From an uncultured Bacteroidales bacterium (GTDB lineage Bacteria > Bacteroidota > Bacteroidia > Bacteroidales > Bacteroidaceae), in NCBI GenBank assembly GCA_902783615.1, contig CACZRQ010000083.1, positions 1-7,205 on the forward strand: DNA of 7,205 nucleotides. The letters run 5' to 3'. The position numbers and the translations under genes are program-made. Positions within the stretch are counted from its first letter, which is position 1, and every line of letters starts with the position of its first letter. Positions 1 through 5,828 of the stretch are shown in pieces. The notes under the pieces were generated by a model that did no database searches, was not told the origin of the DNA, and saw only the letters and a list, made by a program, of their open reading frames with translations.

Positions 1-86
1 CGCTCACCGAGCTTGATGATTTGCTCGCGAGTCTGAATCTGTCGTTTGGAATGGATATTTCTAAGTACAAATTAGATAAAGAATAA
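1..86 (+). CDS. rpoA: RNA polymerase alpha subunit, C-terminal end (partial)
   Basis: This is the 3' end of a gene that starts before the window. Reading from base 3, 27 codons run to the TAA at 84-86 and end in ...FGMDISKYKLDKE. This tail is of the kind I associate with Bacteroidota RpoA, and the segment before it (LTELDDLLASLNLSFG) fits the end of the alpha C-terminal domain. The stop lies 3 bp before rplQ, the usual rpoA-rplQ order in bacteria. The alpha subunit scaffolds RNA polymerase assembly and its C-terminal domain contacts promoter DNA and activators. The call rests on the short tail plus synteny, because the diagnostic domains lie outside the window. Confidence 0.85.
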   Translation, partial: LTELDDLLASLNLSFGMDISKYKLDKE

Positions 87-89
87 AAA

Positions 90-593
90 ATGAGACATAA
101 TAGAAAATTTAACCATTTGGGTCGTACTGCTTCTCACAGAGCTGCTATGTTGGCAAACATGGCTGTCTCTCTGATCAAGCACAAAAGAATCACTACGACC
201 GTTGAGAAGGCTAAGGCATTGAAAAAATATGTTGAGCCTCTGTTGACCAAATCTAAGAATGATACTACCAACTCTCGCCGAGTTGTGTTCAGTTATCTTC
301 AAGATAAGTATGCTGTAACCGAGTCGGTCAAGGAAATCTCTGTCAAGATAGCAGATCGTCCGGGAGGATACACTCGTATTATCAAGACTGGCCATCGTCT
401 AGGTGACAACGCTGCAATGTGCTTCATTGAGCTCGTTGACTACGATGAGAACATGGCTAAGGAGACGGTTAAGAAGGCAACTCGCACTCGTCGTCGTTCA
501 AAGAAGGCTGCTGCTACCGATGCTGTTGAGGTGGCTGAAGCTCCAAAGGCAGAAGAGGAAGTTGCAGCTGCTGATGAAAAACAAGCTGAATAA
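90..593 (+). CDS. rplQ: 50S ribosomal protein L17
   Basis: L17 is a large-subunit protein that sits near the peptide exit tunnel. The N-terminus [17 protein letters not shown] is the family signature, and the conserved core runs to FIELVD at residues 112-117. At 167 residues the protein is longer than E. coli L17 (127). The extra roughly 50 residues form a tail that is first basic (RTRRRSKK) and then rich in Ala and Glu, as is common in Bacteroidota L17 proteins. The ATG follows the rpoA stop after only three bases and has no Shine-Dalgarno sequence, so translation is probably coupled to rpoA. A strong terminator follows 24 bp after the stop, marking this as the last gene of the ribosomal operon. 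Confidence 0.97.
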   Translation: MRHNRKFNHLGRTASHRAAMLANMAVSLIKHKRITTTVEKAKALKKYVEPLLTKSKNDTTNSRRVVFSYLQDKYAVTESVKEISVKIADRPGGYTRIIKTGHRLGDNAAMCFIELVDYDENMAKETVKKATRTRRRSKKAAATDAVEVAEAPKAEEEVAAADEKQAE

Positions 594-617
594 ACCAACT
601 ATCTCTAACTATAATGG

Positions 618-649
618 AAGTCGCCTTAGTGATAAGGCGACTTTTTTTT
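618..649 (+). terminator. Rho-independent terminator of the rpoA-rplQ operon
   Basis: A perfect 11-bp stem (arm 618-628, AAGTCGCCTTA; arm 633-643, TAAGGCGACTT) closes on a 4-base loop (GTGA, 629-632). The run of T continues to 649, and a second T-rich stretch follows at 652-657. It lies 24 bp after the rplQ stop. It should separate the ribosomal transcript from the operon that starts at 718. Confidence 0.95.
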
Positions 650-669
650 GCTTTTTTAGGCATACATTC

Positions 670-700
670 TTGGTTGTATGAAGATAATCAACTAATTTTA
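670..700 (+). promoter_or_regulatory. Candidate Bacteroidota-type promoter for the 718-5680 operon
   Basis: TAATTTTA at 693-700 matches seven of eight positions of the Bacteroidota -7 element TAnnTTTG. A weak -33-like TTGG lies at 670-673, with a 19-base gap between the elements. This would place the transcription start a few bases after 700 and give a leader of about 12-14 bases before the ATG at 718. It is the best match in the gap after the terminator, but the -33 half is poor. Transcript 5'-end mapping would settle it. Confidence 0.35.
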
Positions 701-717
701 CCACCGAATTAGAAATT

Positions 718-1344
718 ATGAAGATGAAAAGGGTAATATATTTGTTTGTTTTACTGCTTGGGACACTCTCTGCAGCGGCCCAAGACAAGATGTATGACAG
801 TTACGACGACCTGATGAAGGATCTGGGCGACGTTGCCACCACCCTTCACAAGTCGAAGCGCAGCATCAATCAGATTTATTTCTCTCCAGGAGCCGACTAC
901 GAAATCTATTCCGAGGGAAACAAAGAGTTGACCAAATACATTAAGAAAAGATGCTTCGCCGTGCGCCTGAGCGATACCCTGTATGTCAATCTCAAACACA
1001 TGAAATACAAGAAATACCGCTTTGGCAACTGGTATGCCCAAGGGCAAATCGTGGGTGGAAACGTTTATTTCCAGGCTCAGCCATTGGGCCAGATAGCTTC
1101 CAGCACCCTGTTGCCTAAAGAAGGCTCCAAGCTGGGTGGCACCGTGGGCGATGCCATCAATGCCAGTAGCCTCAACGTGAGGGTGTACTATGTCATCAAC
1201 CCAGAAACAGGCACTGCCGATTTCGTGGGCAAGGAAAAGATGAACCAGCTGCTCAGCTCATCTCCCGCGTTGCTCGAAGCCTTCTCACAGGAAGAAAGCG
1301 AGGGGGCAGATGTGATTGGCAAATATCTCGACAAGTTGAAATAA
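718..1344 (+). CDS. Secreted protein of unknown function, first gene of the acylation operon
   Basis: The 208-residue protein starts with a signal peptide: basic MKMKR, a hydrophobic stretch at residues 6-17, and a probable cleavage near AAA-Q at 19-22. There is no lipobox cysteine, so the mature protein should be soluble in the periplasm or exported. The mature part has a mixed, beta-leaning middle (RCFAVRLSDTLYVNLKHMKY, then GNWYAQGQIVGGNVYFQAQ) and a helical C-terminus with a short-side-chain-rich linker. The layout (a 'this is how it appears in the envelope' motif of the form FAVRLSDTLYVN, then YYVINPETG, then a helical LL..SP.LLEAF tail) recalls small Bacteroidales proteins such as the DUF6563 type, but I cannot confirm membership. 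I see no catalytic motif. The next gene begins 12 bp later with no terminator between, so it is probably co-transcribed with the TetR and acyltransferase genes. A second ATG at 724 is possible and would remove two residues. Confidence 0.85.
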   Translation: MKMKRVIYLFVLLLGTLSAAAQDKMYDSYDDLMKDLGDVATTLHKSKRSINQIYFSPGADYEIYSEGNKELTKYIKKRCFAVRLSDTLYVNLKHMKYKKYRFGNWYAQGQIVGGNVYFQAQPLGQIASSTLLPKEGSKLGGTVGDAINASSLNVRVYYVINPETGTADFVGKEKMNQLLSSSPALLEAFSQEESEGADVIGKYLDKLK

Positions 1345-1356
1345 CCTGCATCACAC

Positions 1357-1980
1357 ATGAGAGGGAAGGATAAAAGAAGCGAGCTCCGCGCCCGCATCGT
1401 CAAGGTTGCCTCCGATCTTTACCTTCGGCAAGGCATCAAGCGCGTCACCATGGATGATGTCGCCCATGCCTTACGCATCTCCAAACGCACCCTCTATGAA
1501 GTGTTCCGTGAGAAGGAAGAGCTGGTCATCGATTGCGTCAAGTTGCAGCGTCAGGAGTTTCAGAAGCAGGTGGACGAATTCCATAGCCAGGGCAGCAATG
1601 TGTTGGAATCCACGCTGAAAACCATCCACTTTGCCATGCGGCAATACACTGAAACCAGCAAACTCTTCTTCGACGATGTCAACATCTATCCCCAGGTGAA
1701 GGAACTCATGCTGAAAGATCGTGAAAACAAACGCGAGGCCTCTTTGGCCTATTTCAAGTTAGGTGTGGAACAAGGCCTTTTCTTGCCAGACCTGGACTAC
1801 GACATCATAGCCACCCTCAACGACTATCAGACGCGTATGCTGATGGAAAACACCTCGTTCAAAGGTCATTCCATTACATTGGTAGCTGAAACCATCCTCC
1901 TGACCTTCCTCCGCGGAATCGTCACCGATAAGGGCAGGCAAATCTTAGACAACTTCTATCAAGAACATCACCAACAGTGA
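1357..1980 (+). CDS. TetR/AcrR-family transcriptional regulator
   Basis: This is a 207-residue cytoplasmic DNA-binding protein of normal TetR length. The N-terminal domain carries the family pattern: RIVKVASDLYLRQGIKRVTM (residues 13-32), then the helix-turn-helix at about 31-50 (MDDVAHALRISKRTLYEVF), then EKEEL at 52-56. The rest (about 60-207) is helical and would form the ligand-binding and dimer domain, which is variable and gives no clue to the ligand. The ATG at 1357 lies 12 bp after the preceding stop, and its TGA overlaps the GTG start of the next gene by 4 bp. A TetR gene inside the operon suggests autoregulation of the envelope-acylation genes, normally repression relieved by a ligand; that is inference. 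Whether it represses or activates cannot be read from the sequence. Confidence 0.93.
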   Translation: MRGKDKRSELRARIVKVASDLYLRQGIKRVTMDDVAHALRISKRTLYEVFREKEELVIDCVKLQRQEFQKQVDEFHSQGSNVLESTLKTIHFAMRQYTETSKLFFDDVNIYPQVKELMLKDRENKREASLAYFKLGVEQGLFLPDLDYDIIATLNDYQTRMLMENTSFKGHSITLVAETILLTFLRGIVTDKGRQILDNFYQEHHQQ

Positions 1981-3359
1981 AAAATCGTATCAATCATATT
2001 GGCATATTCATCATGCTTGTATTGGCAGCGCTCTTACTGATGGGCATGCTGCCACAAATCTCTGTGTTCGGACATCCCCTGCGTAAGGTCGATATCCTGT
2101 CAGACCTGCATCCCAAGAACGTAGAAAATGTTGATTCCCTCGAGGTTGAGGAAGTGCTGCTGCCTCCTCCTCCCAAGCCCGCTTTCGTGGATACCTGCCG
2201 CACAGGCAAGGTGTGCATCGAGGATTATAGCGACGAAACCCAAAGAGGCATGATGCCTTACTACCAAGCTCTCGACCAGCTGCAGCAGGGTAACCGCCTG
2301 GTGCGCGTGGCCTATTACGGCGATTCCTTCGTGGAAGGCGACATCCTCACTGCCGATTTGCGCGAGATGCTCCAGAACGAATATGGGGGTTGTGGCATTG
2401 GCTATACACCCATTACCTCCATTTCTTCAGGCTTCAGAGTCTCTGTGCGTCAATCAGCTACAGGATTCACCCGCCATTCCATCATGGATACCGATGGTGA
2501 ATTTGAAAACGCGTTGCAGGACATCTCCAACCACTATTTCAAGGCCGACCCCGAGGCCAGCATCCGTTTCCGTGGGCAGAACAAATACTATGCAAGGCTC
2601 GACACCTTCTATCATGCCGCTTTCTTCTTCAACCCCGATTCTGCTTCCACCATCGCTGCATCAGTCAATGGCAGAGGTGTGTTCCAGAAGGAATTTAAGG
2701 GCGATAAGCTGCAAGTGGCCGAGGTGGATGGCAAGATAGGCAGCGTTACCTTCTCTGTGCCAGAAGCGCACGAAAATGCCTTGTTCTATGGCGTGGCGAT
2801 GGATGGAGAAACGGGCATTGCCCTCGACAACCTCTCCATGCGAGGCGCTTCAGGACTGAACGTCCGCGCCATTCCTGCCAAGATGATGCGCCGCTTCTAC
2901 GAACTGCGCCCTTACGACTTGGTCATTCTGCAATACGGACTGAATGTTGCCACCCAGCAGGGCTACAACTACGACGGCTATATCAAAGGCATGAAGACCA
3001 CCATCCAGCACCTCAAGGAATACTTCCCTGGAGCTGGCATCCTCATCGTCAGTGTGGCCGACCGCGACTACAAGAACTCAGATGGTGAGGTGAAAACCAT
3101 GCCAGGCATCCGCAACCTCATCCGCTATCAGCAGAACCTGGCGGCAGAAGAGGGAGTGGCTTTCTGGAACATGTTCGAGGCCATGGGTGGCAACGAAAGC
3201 ATGAAGATGCTGGTGGATGCCAAGCCCTCGATGGCCAACTACGACTATACCCACATCAATGCGCGGGGCGGTAAGCACCTGGCTGGCTTGCTGTTCGAGG
3301 CACTCGTCTATGGTAAGGAGCAATACGACAGGAGGCGTGCTTATGAGGAGAACCCCTAA
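1977..3359 (+). CDS. Membrane-anchored SGNH/GDSL protein with large beta-rich insertion (PatB/Ape1-like architecture)
   Basis: This 460-residue protein is probably a periplasmic O-acyltransferase or esterase acting on an envelope glycan. Residues 8-26 form one hydrophobic segment without a clear cleavage site, so a membrane anchor is likely. A proline-rich linker (LLPPPPKP) follows. The SGNH blocks are visible: block I YYGDSFVEG with Ser117, a probable block II near RGASG (Gly290 to Gly293), block III YGLN with Asn323, and block V DYTH with Asp423 and His426. About 170 residues separate blocks I and II. This stretch is rich in beta-type sequence and ends in ALFYGVAMDGETGIALDNL, like the jelly-roll domain inserted at the same point in PatB and Ape1 peptidoglycan enzymes. 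The start is a GTG in the 4-bp GTGA overlap with the TetR stop; the next in-frame ATG (2013) would cut into the anchor. It is followed by a second SGNH gene overlapping by 17 bp and then an MBOAT gene, which favours a transferase role, though esterase activity cannot be excluded. Confidence 0.88.
   Translation: MKNRINHIGIFIMLVLAALLLMGMLPQISVFGHPLRKVDILSDLHPKNVENVDSLEVEEVLLPPPPKPAFVDTCRTGKVCIEDYSDETQRGMMPYYQALDQLQQGNRLVRVAYYGDSFVEGDILTADLREMLQNEYGGCGIGYTPITSISSGFRVSVRQSATGFTRHSIMDTDGEFENALQDISNHYFKADPEASIRFRGQNKYYARLDTFYHAAFFFNPDSASTIAASVNGRGVFQKEFKGDKLQVAEVDGKIGSVTFSVPEAHENALFYGVAMDGETGIALDNLSMRGASGLNVRAIPAKMMRRFYELRPYDLVILQYGLNVATQQGYNYDGYIKGMKTTIQHLKEYFPGAGILIVSVADRDYKNSDGEVKTMPGIRNLIRYQQNLAAEEGVAFWNMFEAMGGNESMKMLVDAKPSMANYDYTHINARGGKHLAGLLFEALVYGKEQYDRRRAYEENP
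3330..3335 (+). promoter_or_regulatory. Shine-Dalgarno sequence for the second SGNH gene
   Basis: AGGAGG lies 7 bases before the ATG at 3343, inside the end of the upstream gene. It supports 3343 over the open-frame extension that reaches back to 3217. Full AGGAGG sites are rare in Bacteroidota, and the other starts in this window lack one. It also encodes part of an Arg-rich stretch of the upstream protein, so chance is possible. Confidence 0.5.
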
Positions 3360-4227
3360 GCTCATCCTGCTCATCCTGCTGCTGGTGTGCCCCCTGAAGC
3401 TTTGGTCGCAAGATGCAATGCCAGTCGTTGCCTCGCTCGATAAAAGCATCGATGCCATCGATTCGTTGGCGCGCTATGGCGAGATTCAAGACACCTTGGC
3501 CATGCCATTGGTGACCCTTCCACGAAACTTCCAGCAAACAAAGGAGAACCAGCTTATCGACTCCCTTGGCATCCTGGCTCCCTTCTGGGATAAGATCAGG
3601 CAGGTGAAACGCAAGAAGTCGAATGCCATCCTGCGCGTGCTGCATGTGGGCGACAGCCATATCCGCGGCCACATCCTGCCCCGCACGGCTGGCGATTCCC
3701 TGCAATTGGCTGTGGAACGCCTCACCTATACCGATATGGGCATCAATGGTGCCACTTGCGAAACCTTCTCTACGCCAGAACACATCAGCGATATCAAGGC
3801 AGAGCGACCTGATCTGCTGATTCTTTCCTTCGGCACCAATGAGAGCCACAGTCGAGGCTACAACCCCATGCGGCATTACCAGCAGATGGACACCTTCATT
3901 CGCATGATTCGCACCGCCATGCCAGGAGTGCCCATCCTGATGACCACCCCTCCAGGGGCTTTCCAGGGGCGATGGAGCAACTCGCCCAACCCCCGTAATG
4001 CCATTGCCGTACAGACCATCCATCGCTTTGCCCACGATAATGGCTTGGCAGTGTGGGATATGTACACCATCGTGGGAGGAGCTCGCAGGGCAAGCCTCAA
4101 TTGGCGCAATGCCAAGATGATACGCCCTGATGGCGTTCATTTCACCGTCGAGGGCTATGTCCTGCAGGGCATGCTGCTCTATCAGGCCATCGTAAAAGCT
4201 TACAACGATTATGTGGGATACTATTAA
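3343..4227 (+). CDS. Secreted SGNH/GDSL hydrolase-family protein, second of the pair
   Basis: This 294-residue protein starts with a signal peptide (MRRTPK, hydrophobic LILLILLLVCPLKL, likely cleavage near LWSQ-DA). The cysteine in LLVC lacks the usual small residue before it, so a lipoprotein is unlikely. It is predicted to act in the periplasm. All SGNH blocks are compact: block I HVGDSHIRGH with Ser105, block II GINGAT at 133-138, block III SFGTNES with Gly164 and Asn166, and block V PDGVHF with Asp263 and His266. Only about 28 residues separate blocks I and II, so it lacks the insertion seen in its neighbour. GDSH, not GDSL, is the form found in several glycan O-acetyl enzymes. It overlaps the gene before it and the MBOAT gene after it by 17 bp each. 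A transferase or an esterase role with the MBOAT is likely; which one is not decided by sequence. The ATG at 3343 is chosen for the signal peptide and the AGGAGG upstream. Confidence 0.9.
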   Translation: MRRTPKLILLILLLVCPLKLWSQDAMPVVASLDKSIDAIDSLARYGEIQDTLAMPLVTLPRNFQQTKENQLIDSLGILAPFWDKIRQVKRKKSNAILRVLHVGDSHIRGHILPRTAGDSLQLAVERLTYTDMGINGATCETFSTPEHISDIKAERPDLLILSFGTNESHSRGYNPMRHYQQMDTFIRMIRTAMPGVPILMTTPPGAFQGRWSNSPNPRNAIAVQTIHRFAHDNGLAVWDMYTIVGGARRASLNWRNAKMIRPDGVHFTVEGYVLQGMLLYQAIVKAYNDYVGYY

Positions 4228-5680
4228 GGACATACTCACCTACAACCCCGCTGAACCCATGCTCTTCAGCAGTGGCTTGTTCCTATGGCTCTTCGCAGGC
4301 TTCTTCTGCATCTACCTGCTGCTGCAGAAACGCACCACAGCCCGCCTGCTGTTTGTGCTGCTGTTCTCCTACTATTTCTACTACAAGAGCAGTGGCACCT
4401 ATTTCTTCCTGCTGGCCATCGTCACCGTGAGCGACTTCCTCATTGCCCAGTGGATGGATAGAACATCCAGCAAATCAGGCAGAAAGAGCTTGGTGGCTCT
4501 GAGCCTGCTTATCGACCTGGGCTTGCTGGGCTACTTCAAATACACCAATTTCTTTGGTCAGGTGATAGCCTCCCTTACAGGCGCACATTTCGAGCTGATG
4601 AACATCTTCCTGCCCGTGGGCATCTCGTTCTTCACCTTCCAGTCGCTGAGCTACACCATCGATGTCTATCGGCGTGAAATCAAGCCTTTGGGCAACCTGC
4701 TCGACTATGCTTTCTATGTCAGCTTCTTCCCACAGTTGGTGGCAGGCCCCATTGTCAGGGCGAAAGATTTTATCCCTCAGATTCGCAAACCCCTGCTGGT
4801 CAGCGATGAGATGCTGGGGCGAGCCATTTTCCTCATCATGGCGGGCTTGCTGAAGAAAACGGTGATATCCGACTATATCAGTGTCAACTTCGTCGATCGT
4901 GTGTTCGACAATCCCCTGCTGTATTCGGGGGTGGAGAACCTGATGGCGGTTTATGGCTACACCCTGCAGATCTACTGCGACTTTTCAGGCTATAGCGACA
5001 TGGCCATCGGCATTGCCCTGCTCTTGGGTTTCCATTTCAACATCAACTTCAATTCCCCGTATAAGTCAGCTTCTGTCACCGAGTTCTGGCGTCGTTGGCA
5101 CATCTCGCTGTCCTCTTGGCTGCGCGATTACCTCTACATCTCGTTGGGAGGCAACCGCAAGGGGAAGGTTCGCCAGTACATCAACCTCATCATCACCATG
5201 TTTTTAGGAGGTTTGTGGCATGGGGCTGCTTGGAATTTCGTCTGCTGGGGCATGATGCACGGTGTGGCATTGGCTTTCCACAAGGGTTTCCGCACCTTGT
5301 TGGGCAAGAAGAAAACGGATGAGAGTCATGGCTGGAAGCGTTTCTTCGCTGTTTTGATCACCTTCCATTTCGTGTGCTTCTGCTGGATATTTTTCCGCCA
5401 GAGCGATTTTGCAGCCAGCATCGACATGATCAGCCAGATTGCCACGAATTTCTCTCCACAGGTGTTCCCACAGCTCGTCAGCGGCTACTGGTTCGTGTTC
5501 TCCCTCATGCTGCTGGGCTACCTGCTGCATTTCGTGCCTGATAGCTGGGAGCGCCAGTGTCAGCGCTTCGTCACCTGGCTGCCCTTGGTGGGCAAGGCAA
5601 TCCTCATGGTAGCTGTCATCTATCTGGTTATCCAGATGAAGAGTGCCGAAATCCAACCCTTCATTTATTTTCAGTTCTAA
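4211..5680 (+). CDS. MBOAT-family membrane O-acyltransferase (AlgI/DltB type)
   Basis: This 489-residue polytopic membrane protein, with roughly ten or more hydrophobic segments, should carry an acyl group from a cytoplasmic donor across the inner membrane. Family markers include FFPQLVAGPIVRAKDFIPQ, YCDFSGYSDMAIG, the hallmark FWRRWHISLSSWLRDYLYI (His297), GGLWHGAAWNF with the presumed catalytic His337, and MMHGVAL (His350). The His297/His337 pair matches in position the two key histidines of DltB (289 and 336). Length is normal for the AlgI/DltB/PatA group. The ATG at 4211 overlaps the previous gene by 17 bp; a later ATG at 4259 is less likely because the YNPAEPMLFSSG lead-in is of a kind conserved in this group. 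Two SGNH genes directly upstream are the expected partners. The acceptor is unknown, so no symbol is given. Confidence 0.96.
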   Translation: MWDTIKDILTYNPAEPMLFSSGLFLWLFAGFFCIYLLLQKRTTARLLFVLLFSYYFYYKSSGTYFFLLAIVTVSDFLIAQWMDRTSSKSGRKSLVALSLLIDLGLLGYFKYTNFFGQVIASLTGAHFELMNIFLPVGISFFTFQSLSYTIDVYRREIKPLGNLLDYAFYVSFFPQLVAGPIVRAKDFIPQIRKPLLVSDEMLGRAIFLIMAGLLKKTVISDYISVNFVDRVFDNPLLYSGVENLMAVYGYTLQIYCDFSGYSDMAIGIALLLGFHFNINFNSPYKSASVTEFWRRWHISLSSWLRDYLYISLGGNRKGKVRQYINLIITMFLGGLWHGAAWNFVCWGMMHGVALAFHKGFRTLLGKKKTDESHGWKRFFAVLITFHFVCFCWIFFRQSDFAASIDMISQIATNFSPQVFPQLVSGYWFVFSLMLLGYLLHFVPDSWERQCQRFVTWLPLVGKAILMVAVIYLVIQMKSAEIQPFIYFQF

Positions 5681-5685
5681 TTTCT

Positions 5686-5715
5686 TTTGTATTTAAAGAA
5701 TAATCTGTAAATTCG
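5686..5715 (+). promoter_or_regulatory. Weak candidate promoter after the acylation operon
   Basis: TTTG at 5686-5689 and TAAATTCG at 5708-5715 match the Bacteroidota -33 and -7 elements (seven of eight in the latter), with an 18-base gap, slightly shorter than usual. A transcript from here would carry the direct repeat at 5728-5743 and the foldable element at 5741-5797 in its leader. AT-rich DNA makes chance matches likely. Confidence 0.22.
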
Positions 5716-5743
5716 CAGGGTAAACTTGAATAATTTGTAATTC
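5698..5743 (+). repeat. Imperfect direct repeat pair, each with internal dyad
   Basis: GAATAATCTGTAAATTC (5698-5714) and GAATAATTTGTAATTC (5728-5743) differ by one substitution and one single-base gap. They start 30 bp apart, near three helical turns. Each unit has GAAT and ATTC at its ends, so each is a small dyad. They could be paired binding sites for a regulator or part of a dispersed intergenic repeat; I cannot tell which. Confidence 0.6.
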
Positions 5744-5797
5744 CCCAAAGCTCTCCCTTTTAGCAGGGGGGGGAGTATCCTCCGCAGGAGGGGGGAA
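5741..5797 (+). repeat. G/C-rich foldable intergenic element (REP/MITE-like or leader structure)
   Basis: Three stems can form together: an outer stem TTCCCC (5741-5746) with GGGGAA (5792-5797), an inner hairpin CTCCC (5753-5757) with GGGAG (5771-5775), and a second hairpin CCTCC (5779-5783) with GGAGG (5787-5791) on a GCA loop. Together they make a three-way junction. The segment contains a run of eight G (5766-5773) and one of six G (5790-5795). No T-run follows, so it is not a standard terminator. Short G-rich palindromes of this sort recur between genes in Bacteroidales genomes, which makes a dispersed repeat a likely explanation. Confidence 0.5.
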
Positions 5798-5806
5798 GGA
5801 GTGTGT

Positions 5807-5814
5807 TAACTTTA
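5807..5814 (+). promoter_or_regulatory. Weak -7 element candidate for the oxidoreductase gene
   Basis: TAACTTTA matches seven of eight positions of TAnnTTTG and lies 14 bases before the ATG at 5829. No TTTG-like -33 element sits at the expected distance, because that region is the G-rich element. If used, the leader would be only about 10 bases. Confidence 0.22.
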
Positions 5815-5828
5815 AAACTGATAATACT

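Noticed and set aside
403..681. Open frame overlapping the 3' part of rplQ and the terminator
   Set aside because: It reads through the terminator hairpin and encodes low-complexity Arg/Leu-rich sequence that is the shifted frame of the L17 tail.
3217..3342. Upstream extension of the second SGNH gene
   Set aside because: This would put 42 residues before a normal signal peptide and overlap the previous gene by 143 bp. The ATG at 3343 has AGGAGG at 7 bases and leaves the signal peptide at the N-terminus.
3388..3399. Possible lipoprotein signal in the second SGNH protein (LLVC)
   Set aside because: The residue before Cys is Val, not the Gly/Ala/Ser expected of a lipobox; a signal peptidase I site near LWSQ fits better.
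3256..4239. Long open frame (327 codons) on the - strand opposite the second SGNH gene
   Set aside because: It lies wholly antisense to a gene with complete SGNH motifs and a signal peptide; its product shows no recognisable domain and its length follows from GC-rich codon bias in the sense gene.
5204..5656. 150-codon open frame on the - strand inside the MBOAT gene
   Set aside because: It is antisense to the conserved MBOAT motif region and has no signal, domain or start context of its own.
5751..5795. Rho-independent terminator for the acylation operon
   Set aside because: The hairpins are G/C-rich but are followed by AAGGAGTG, not a T-run on either side at the right distance, so standard intrinsic termination is not supported.
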